Below are positions 56,230-64,000 of a stretch of 64,000 nt of DNA, piece by piece (the stretch's first letter is position 1; each line of letters starts with the position of its first letter). The stretch covers positions 2,914,001-2,978,000 of the forward strand of contig JACTVC010000003.1 of assembly GCA_018417955.1 (NCBI GenBank). Reading direction: 5' to 3'. This stretch comes from Laccaria trichodermophora (taxonomy: Eukaryota > Basidiomycota > Agaricomycetes > Agaricales > Hydnangiaceae). The translations under genes and the position numbers were made by a program. The notes beneath the pieces are model-generated. The model ran no database searches. It was given only the letters and a program-made list of their open reading frames with translations, and was not told where the DNA came from.

Positions 56230-57532
56230 TACATTATGAAAAGTGGGTGTTTCGAGTCAGGATAGAGTTGCAAGGAACAAGATGAATACTTACACTGGTT
56301 TATTCATCGTGCACAATATTGATCGCATGTCAAAAATTGGCTAGTTTTCGTGGAGTGTGGTCCTCGTTTTTGCGGAGCTCTCGAAGTTGTGCAGTCATAT
56401 GTTGACCTAGCATTCACTCATATTTTATGCCGTCTCCTTTATGATCATCAATACAATTTATTTTTGCTACTGATGCAACACCTCTGTCAGCGGAAATAAA
56501 GATGATGTTTCGGGGCACATGATTGAGGGAAGTGCCCATACTCCTTCCCCAGGGTTATACTTATTGTGGCAAATATGGGGTGACGCCAAAACGACCTCAC
56601 CCTGAACGTCTCGTAATCCTCGCTGGACAATGGCCTCAGGATGCACCTGCGCCTAGTTACTCGCCCACTGGGGTTCGGACATGCTTTAGTAGCAACTGGA
56701 TCCGATGACTATCGTGCACTAAGTACTCGTCCAGTGGCTGCAGTACGCAGGATATTGCTGTCCTCCACTGGCAGGATACCCTCGAGTCGGAACCCGGCGT
56801 CTCAACAAGCTTGCTACAACCGGCTCTCTGCACTTCAAGTCCAGGCCATTGCGGAAGTGACGTAGGCGAAGCTTCAAACTCAAAGAGTAGCATACCCCCT
56901 AAGTGTACTCGTGAGCTGGTGTGATGCATGTGTTGAGTAAGTAATGATACCCGTTGGTGTAGTTGGTTATCACGCCCGCTTAGCACGCGCCACGCTGAAT
57001 GCTTTACTTCTCAATTTTCATATATTGTAGCGTATAGCCAAGCGTTAATGAAGAGGAAAGGTCTTGACGCAATATCAACGGCGGAAACGTGGTTTTGACT
57101 TCACAAGAATGAGGGCACTCAACAAGGACTTGTGGCCATGCATATACAATAGGCTTTTTAAACCAGCCGCTGATCATGGCAGCATTGTTGAGACTTTGGC
57201 CTGGACTGAGATCTCCTCGTAAAAGTCATCAGACTTGAGTGGGCTACAAAGGCGTGGAGGGCTCACCTGGTCTTACGATACGAGTTTGCCTTTCAGTCCC
57301 TTCCTTCATGTTTGTGTAACCCAAGGTGGGCCCTTGAATAAGATTTGTGGAAGCAGAGATTACTTACGCCGTGTTGTGGACGCGTCTGCTCACATGACGT
57401 GCCTGCACGATCACCTGACCAGGGTGGCAGTTGAAAAATGCCGCGTTGTTTTGGCGTGTCGTTGTTCTTCTGACTGCTCTTGACTCTTTTTTACTCTGCT
57501 ACATTGCTATTATACCCTCGCCGCTGTCGACC
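56230..57532. other. Cdc20 upstream region with tRNA fragment
   Basis: No protein-coding gene supported. Contains a truncated tRNA-like sequence at 56950-56990. Confidence 0.45.
56950..56990 (+). pseudogene. 5' half of a tRNA-Ala(AGC)
   Basis: TTGGTGTAGTTGGTTATCAC followed by GCCCGCTTAGCACGCG: A box, D-arm and an anticodon arm with loop TTAGCAC (anticodon AGC). The variable region, T-arm and acceptor 3' strand are missing; the following bases do not supply a B box. Confidence 0.65.
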
Positions 57533-59388
57533 ATGTTCAATAGCCCCAAAACACCCTCTCGTCACCGTTCTCGCTCAGAGGCCAAGACACCTTTGACACC
57601 GTCATTGACAGCAGCCATGAATGGCGTCTCACTCGCTTCTTCTCCTCCCAAACGTTCTCGAGCAAAGTCGAGCTCAAAGTCGTCCACCACGACGCCGTTC
57701 AATGTGACGAACCCTTTCATTGCCCCTCCTTCGTCGCGGTCACGCCCAACGTCACCGGTCAAGAGGACATCGGGTGGCATCCCCGTTTCTGATTCGTTTA
57801 GAAGCCAGGCGGGCGGGGGTGTGATAAGAAAGGGAGGCGTGGAAAGCCGTCTGGAAGTTGTGACGAACGATTACGTTCCGCCTCCAAAACCAGAGATCAA
57901 GCGATCTAAGTCTACTCCTGCAGTGGTAAGTCATGCCAGAGAGTCTTATACCCCATTCTAAAGCTGACCCCTTCTCGTTACAGAATCGTGCAGGTCTCGA
58001 TCAAAGAGATCGCTTCATAACCCAACGTGAATCAACCGACATCGCCGCCGTCTCCGCCACCCTCGAACAGCTCTCCCTCAATCCCCAATCCGCTTCCCCA
58101 GGACACACCGCCAGATTGGCCGCAGCCACCGGGGTGCCCTTGAACCGCCGCATTCTGGGGTATCACGAACAACCCCCCTCCGCGTCTTCCTCCGATACCA
58201 CCCTCGCCCAGCAACGCGAGTTTGCGAGGCCGCTTTACGCTCAAAGGCCTGGTGCGATCGCTACCTCTACTGGAGCTACGACGAACAAGACGAGGAAGAT
58301 TCCTACACAGCCGGAGAGGGTGCTCGATGCCCCGGGCATGGTGGACGATTTTTACCTCAACCTTCTCAGTTGGTCGTGTCAGAACGCAGTGGCCGTCGCC
58401 CTCGAAGCGTCTACCTACATCTGGAAAGCAGACACCGGCTCCGTCGTCCAGCTGGGCGAGGCACCCGAGGGATCGTACGTCTCCAGCGTCGATTTCTCCA
58501 ACGACGGCGCGTTTTTGGGGATTGGGAATGGGAATGGGGAGGTCGAGCTTTGGGATGTGGAGTCTGGGCAGAAGCTGCGCACGATGAGTGGGCATCAGGG
58601 GCAGATTGCTACGCTTTCTTGGCATGAGCATATTTTGAGCTCTGGGTGTGGAGATGGGAGTATTTGGCATCACGATGTGAGGATGCCAAGGCATAAGGTT
58701 ATGGAGCTGCTTGGACACACGGGGGAGGTGTGTGGGTTGAAGTGGAGGAGTGATGGCGAGCTTTTGGCTAGTGGTGGGAATGATAATGTTGTTAATATTT
58801 GGGATGGGCGGTTGGGTGATGTGGGTGAGGGTGCGAGGGGGAGTGCGAAGTGGACGAAGAGGAACCATACAGCTGCTGTCAAGGTGGGGTTGACCACAAG
58901 ATGTTTGGAACGAAGGCTGACCTTGAACAATGTAGGCAATTGGATGGTGTCCTTGGCAACTCTCACTGCTTGCCTCGGGTGGAGGTACTAACGACGCTAC
59001 GATCAACGTATGGAACAGCACCACCGGCGCACGTCTACACACCCTCCGCACCCCATCCCAAATCACCTCCGTCCAATGGTCCCCACATCGCAAGGAACTC
59101 CTCACCACCCACGGGTACCCCACCAACGCGATCATGCTGCACGCCTACCCGAGCATGGAGCGTGTCGCGGAGATTCGGGACGCCCATGAGTCGAGGGTGC
59201 TTTTCAGCTGTTTGAGTCCTGCGGGCGACGTCGTTTGCACGGGCGCTGGGGATGAGAATTTGAAGTTTTGGAGGGTGTGGGACGTGCCGACTGAGACGAG
59301 CGGGAAGAAGAAGAAGAAGGCGGGTGTGGATGATGTTGGTGGTGGGAGGTTGAATTCGACCAAGGAGGGGATTTTGAGCATCCGTTGA
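57533..59388 (+). CDS. CDC20: APC/C activator Cdc20 (WD40)
   Basis: Three exons: 57533-57925, 57984-58883, 58936-59388 (introns 58 and 52 bases); 581 residues. Cdc20 recruits substrates such as securin and cyclin B to the anaphase-promoting complex and is the target of the spindle checkpoint. The N-terminus is Ser/Pro-rich with SP/TP sites. The C-box is DRFITQR (residues 140-146), first residues of which sit just after intron 1. The WD40 propeller begins with VLDAPGMVDDFYLNLLSW, characteristic of the Cdc20/Cdh1 family, followed by repeats such as VSSVDFSNDGAFLGIGNGNG, GQIATLSWHEHILSSGCGDG, KAIGWCPWQLSLLASGGGTN (across intron 2) and FSCLSPAGDVVCTGAGDENL. The protein ends in Ile-Arg, the C-terminal tail that docks on the APC/C. 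DRF rather than Cdh1's DRY and the short N-terminus favour Cdc20 over Cdh1. The start MFNSPKTPSRHRSR has good context. Confidence 0.94.
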
Positions 59389-59892
59389 GTTGGGTTGGAT
59401 GGAAGGATTGGCATTTACAGACATACCTACCTACTATTTGTTCTAAGGACTATGTAAATTGCTTTGTCGTTTCGTGAGAGTGATATACATGGTTTTCTTC
59501 CTGGTACTACAGTATATACGTGAAAGTCGTGTATGAATAAGTTATGCCTGGTATCTTTAGAAGGACTGTCGGAGTCTGGCGACACCAGCGGTATTGGGAA
59601 TGCGCGGAGCTTCTTCTATCTGCGTGGGTGTGCGAGGTACTTGAGGTTTATAGTGAGAGTCTAGGGGTGTCATACTGCTGTGATGTTGTTCAAGTTGTCG
59701 TTTTGATAAAGTCTCCTCCCTCTCCGGGTCTACCTATCAATGTGATAATGATGTCAAGTAAGCGAGCTGGTCCGAGTCGGAGTAGAACACCGACGTGAAC
59801 TGCTGTAGCTCTGACACGTCGGAGGACCGTTGGTGTTGTGGCCCGAGTCGACGCATATTCATTATCACACGACAGCCCTATACAGTTAAATT
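59389..59892. other. intergenic between convergent genes
   Basis: No supported gene. Confidence 0.55.
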
Positions 59893-61093
59893 TCAGTGAG
59901 TTTGGAAGGGCCAAGGAAGTAGATGGCGTACCACGATCGAGAGGAGGGAGACGTACCACCTAAATGAGTAAGTTGTTAGTTTTCTTTTTCTTTTTTGCCT
60001 TGGGATGGAGGAAGGAAGACGTACGAAAAGATGGCGTTCCATTTCAAGACTTCCATGTTCTGGGCAATCTCAAAGGTGATTATGAGTGTTACCACAACTT
60101 GGGAGGACGATAAGACACGTGAAAATGGATAACGGTCATAGTGCTCACCAATGAGGAGAGCGAAGACGATGACACCATCACGCAACATGAGCGATACGAG
60201 CGGCGTTCTCCCCCATCCCAATTTTCGGCCGAGAATGACTTTACTGACGGTCATGAAGAGGAGGGTGCTTTGCACCAAACCGACGCCAGCCCTTAATTAA
60301 ATTTAAATGAGTCTTTGAGCGAAGGAGTTTGAAAGTGAGCCCAACGTACGCGAAAAGGGCAAGGGCAAGTCGTTCGTAAGGCGGTGGCATGCAGATGTTG
60401 TTTGGACTGTCAATGACGGACTTGATGACTCTAATATCGCTCGTTACCTCTAGCGCGAAGCCAGTGATAATTACCAGCCCTAATAGAATCCCAGATTTCC
60501 GGCTACGGTTGTAGAGCGCGTGCACTAAGAACCGGGGTTCAGATGAGTAATTACATATAATGGGCTTGGCTTACCGCGGACTAGGAGTATCAGCTCGACG
60601 CAGGTTGTTGCAATTTGGGCGGTAACTGCTTTGGTTATGAAACCCATAAGGCAGGTGTGGTCGTGGGCGGAAGGAGATTGTGCTATTTCCATGAAAACGA
60701 GGTTGACGCTGGAGTGGTGGTGGCGGTCAGCAGGAGTTGGAGGAGGGAAATCGTGATGGGGGGTTTCTTACATCTGCGCGATGAGGGGGAAGTAGCGCGA
60801 CCATGCGTATAGGTAGGTGACGAAAGATATCCGACCGCTGGATGAATGGATGAATGAACTATGGTGTTGCGGAGAAATGGGGTTTACGAACTGCCATATG
60901 TATTCGACCTCGTCGGCAAAGCAATGGAAGAATTCCACGATTTGGGTAGCTAGCGCACCAACTTGAAGAGGAGAGAATTGTGTCAGTAGTGGCAGAAGTC
61001 ATCATGAGGAGCTCACAAGAACTTACTGCAAGCCCCCTTCGTCACCCAAATCAGCCAGAAGTGGGGTTCGTGTACCATTTGGATTGACGACAT
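59893..61093 (-). CDS. DUF6533-type multi-pass membrane protein
   Basis: Eight exons: 61027-61093, 60892-60961, 60772-60837, 60575-60708, 60350-60524, 60149-60291, 60025-60097, 59893-59959; sum 795, 264 residues, phases all agree. The N-terminal part reads FADEVEYIWHGRISFVTYLY, then AWSRYFPLI, the mark of the DUF6533 family (D/E-E-V-x-x-I-W ... K/R-x-x-x-x-x-Y-x-x-x-R-Y), abundant in agaricomycetes and of unknown function. Further membrane segments: TAQIATTCVELILLVRVHAL, GILLGLVIITGFALEV, LALALFAAGVGLVQSTLLF, VIVFALLIVVVTLIITF; about seven helices in all. Intron 2 needs the unusual donor GTTCGT to keep VEYIWHGRISF in frame. The family resembles heptahelical receptors in topology, which is not evidence of signalling. 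Confidence 0.85.
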
Positions 61094-61943
61094 AGATCCA
61101 AGGATGGGGAGATGTGGAGGAAGCAAAGGATCGTCGGGTACAGTTTATATTCAAAGCACATCCATCTGAGGACTGATATATATTTGCGATGATACTTACG
61201 CCCTGCGGTTCAAGAGGGAAAGGATCGGCGTCACGCTTATCGCGCGATTTGCCGTGAATCGTGACACATATGTATTCTTGTCAAAACTTCAGGGACGCCC
61301 TAAATTTAGGTCAATTGATTGAAAAAAAAACAAGGTAAATTTTTGGCAATTCACGCACGTTGATATTCTAAGCTTCTTAGAACAATATTTCGTATGAGTA
61401 TTCCTAACCTGCTTGGTCCCTCCATTGGCTTTGCTTTGGACGTTACTTCACCAGTTTGCGTTTTTTTAACTCGTTGCAATTATTTGCATTGCTCCTGACT
61501 CTGAGCGCAAATCACTACATAACAAATAACGTTTACTGAGTTCCTTTGAATGTTGATCCGGCTGTGCCGCTGTGCGCATCAACTCAAAAGATGCCGGCGT
61601 CACCGAAGCCCGCTTCAATCTTTCACCATCGTTTCAAGTTTTATGTAAAGTTTCAAGTTGGATGACTTTCTCTAAGTACAATGAAATATGAAACAAGTAA
61701 CCTCCACCCTTTTGAAAGTTGCTAATCCTACGGCTCGATGGGGCCTCCATCCTAAAAGATGTCTAGACCTTTCCCCTGTGCTGTGATATCGAGGAACTAT
61801 ACGGCGCAGATGGCGTTAGAGCGACTTTAAAAATTTGGTCCTCTCTCTAAAAACGAAACTCACAAAGCCGCTCAGTTCCCGAGTCGCCTCCACCGACCCT
61901 TCTGAATCTTATATGGTCGATTTATCCCAGTGCTAAGCACCAA
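61094..61943. other. no supported gene
   Basis: AT-rich; promoter of the DUF6533 gene. Confidence 0.5.
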
Positions 61944-62735
61944 CTAAGCGCAAGCACTCCGCAACATATCGCGGAAAGTGCGTGCGACTTTTTCCAGGCC
62001 CACGGGCCACGTCTCAGCACTGAATACATACCAATGTTGCACCCGAGAAAATCGGTCTGAACGTCGCGTAGGGTCGCGTTTTGTCTTGCGTTTTGTCGTA
62101 CATATGAGTAAGTGACGCACCTCAGGAACCGAGGGATTTGCCGGAAGCACGGCTCCCACTACGCGGATGCAGTGTTGGTAGATCAGGGATTGACACTGAT
62201 TGAGACGGAAGAGGGATAGACTCTCCGACTCGGGAGTCATGACTCGGTTTCTTCCCCAAGCTCCCGGACAACAATATCGCACTTTGTACCAAGCTTTTCA
62301 ATACCACTCCGATTTGACGCTGAAAACTTCTGAGCGACGAGGTGCATTATCAAATAAATATCTTGCACTAACCTATCCGTGGTGGGACTTCTCGTGCCAG
62401 TGACTTCAAGTTGGAAGCCGAAGGAAGTAAGAATTTTGGCAGCATACTCTTGGGGTCGCCAATTGAAAAAAGGCGGAAGCTACGGTAAATTCTGCGTATT
62501 GGGCTGCTTTGATCGCCTCCCGTTGGCCTTTGGTTGACCTTACTATATATTGCGAGTGCGAGATGATCGATGAAAGTTGAAGCCAGGCTTTGTTTGCCGA
62601 AGTCTTCCGAACCAAATAGGTCATTTGTTTTCCAAGTGATTATGACTATCCTTGCTTCTGCCAGTTCTGGACGCCATGGATGCCTCGCCCTTACAATGCG
62701 TTTATATAACCACGAGCCGAGCGCAAATTTTAACA
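61944..62735 (-). other. possible multi-exon gene, unresolved
   Basis: Minus-strand pieces with coding character: QREAIKAAQYAEFTVASAFF (near 62500), CQSLIYQHCIRVVGAVLPAN (near 62170), and an end exon QHWYVFSAETWPVGLEKVAR to a stop at 61944. Donor-like GTATGC, GTTAGT and GTGCGT and matching acceptors allow several joins, but I could not prove one. A TATATAAA lies near 62702-62709 on this strand, upstream. Family unknown. Confidence 0.35.
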
Positions 62736-64000
62736 TGTTAATCCTCCGATCAATTTCAACCTCGTCGGCAATAGGAGCGAGTCGTCGCTTGGTCGTCGCG
62801 ACGAAGGCGGATACTACTTAATCAAGCCACCATTGCGGGTCTTCTTCTTTCCCGGTGAGTTGATCTGCTTAGTCGTGGGCTTCTGTCAAGATATATGATT
62901 AGACCAAGATTAGGCTCTCATTGGAGATAATCCCATAGCGGTGCCTCTGCTCAATCTTCTCCAAGCGCACGGGACAATCTCGACAGTGCACTTGACTCAA
63001 GTGTTTTGCCCCGCCTTTGGCCACGTCGCGCATTCGTCTCCATCTCACCTGCTACGGAAAGATGATGTCTATTTCACAATTACCTCGCCATCCCATATAG
63101 CTCTGCAAGATACCGCAGTGCGCTCTTGAGTGATGCGTATGGCTTTGAGGGCAAAGTCTCGAGGGAAGGACCGCAGACTGCTTGGATTTGGCTTGGATGG
63201 AGGCGCCAACTGACTGCGGGATTTTCACTGTGATGCTGGCGGCTGGGATGAACTTTCCGGTGTGAAGAATCCGAAGATCTCATTTTCCTTTGTTCTAGTG
63301 TCTTCGACAGACGGACTTGACGCGTTTGCACACACCCTTAGTATTACAATTGCGTTATTTTTTTTGGTACGCGCTAGCTGCTCGCAAAGCCCAGTCAACT
63401 GATTACCTCGTCTCCAGCCCCTTTCTCCTCACCACGGATTTTGTGTTGTGTGCATGCCGCCACTTGCGAAAAGAGCCGACTTTTTTGAATGTTTGGCACC
63501 ATGGTCCAATTTGTAGTGGCCTCCACTTCCAGGGACGACGACTCCGGCGGCTATATCTTACGGTTACGCCGGCAAGCGCACAAGACTATACATTCCATCA
63601 GCCGACAATTCATCTTCGCAAATTCTGAAAACTTGGGACAAGCTCATTCAATTCAAATGTCTAGCCGGCTCACGTTTTCATCGTATAGTCTTTCAGTCAA
63701 CGCCGTTATAACTGAATCAACTCATCACAGATTTCCTTTGAGCCACGCAGAGACTCTCCAGTTCTCCAGTCACGGAACCTTAATGTTTCAAGGGGTGTTA
63801 CTCAAGATATACGCTTGAAGCATATGCGATAATTGCTCAGATGGTCCTTCTCTCCAGGTCAACTATTTTCTTTGGCGAAGTGCACCTTCTTTGCCAGATG
63901 CCTTCGACATCAAATTTTCTCTATCCGAATCCAAACGCAGACAACAGGTTGTAAAGTCTCCGTATCATCTTTTGTCCACGAAGCAGCGAAATTTGCCCTT
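62736..64000. other. no supported gene
   Basis: Short frames on both strands only (for example 63489-63818 on +). Nothing recognised up to the window end. Confidence 0.45.

Noticed and set aside
58032..59135. 367-residue minus frame opposite Cdc20
   Set aside because: Antisense shadow of a well-supported WD40 gene.

Overview
This window looks like nuclear DNA of a mushroom-forming basidiomycete (Agaricomycetes). Genes are broken by many short introns (mostly 42-90 bases, GT-AG). Recognisable families include an S53 sedolisin, a membrane-anchored pepsin-like protease, a DUF6533 membrane protein, a GH3-type enzyme and agaricomycete-type transposon proteins. I do not name a species. Exon models given below were checked by hand for splice dinucleotides and for phase; where the exon sum is a multiple of three and the family motifs run through the junctions I treat the model as solid.

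Layout. 1-12.6 kb (secretory/metabolic): 3' part of a GH3-like enzyme (+), a small secreted Cys-rich protein (+), a long disordered protein with a hydrophobic segment at each end (-), a small secreted beta-sandwich-type protein (+), and a membrane-anchored aspartic protease (+). 13-19.6 kb: a zinc-finger transposon remnant (-), a fold-back element, Spo7 (-), the uracil-catabolism gene URC4 (-) head to head with a TIGR04076-type gene (+) over a 126-base shared promoter holding two GATA sites, and an unidentified ORF (-). 20-22.8 kb: repeats and decayed sequence. 23-25.7 kb: a 13-exon sedolisin (-). 26.3-26.8 kb: a poly(A)-tailed retroposon with target-site duplication. 27.4-40.6 kb (housekeeping): mitochondrial [2Fe-2S] ferredoxin (+), Ser/Pro-rich protein (+), SET-domain protein with a frameshift (+), two unidentified genes (+), an SLC45/GPH-type sugar transporter (-), and the CTP-dependent diacylglycerol kinase Dgk1 (-). 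40.7-57 kb (transposon island): a Tc1/mariner-like MITE, a decayed copia element with its 3' LTR, a hAT/BED fragment, a KOW (Spt5-like) gene rearranged by an internal inversion, a Helitron 3' end with helicase remnant, a tRNA-Ala fragment, and two related 1.7-2.0 kb elements with satellite-like terminal inverted repeats and strand-asymmetric interiors. 57.5-61.1 kb: Cdc20 (+) and a DUF6533 membrane protein (-). 61.1-64 kb: unresolved.

Functional links. Spo7 (regulatory subunit of the Nem1-Spo7 phosphatase that activates the phosphatidate phosphatase Pah1) and Dgk1 (which turns diacylglycerol back into phosphatidate) are opposing arms of one lipid switch and lie 23 kb apart. URC4 and its divergent neighbour probably form a co-regulated pair. 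Two secreted or surface proteases suggest protein scavenging. The most unusual material is the pair of satellite-ended elements at 43,975-45,662 and about 49,749-51,785.
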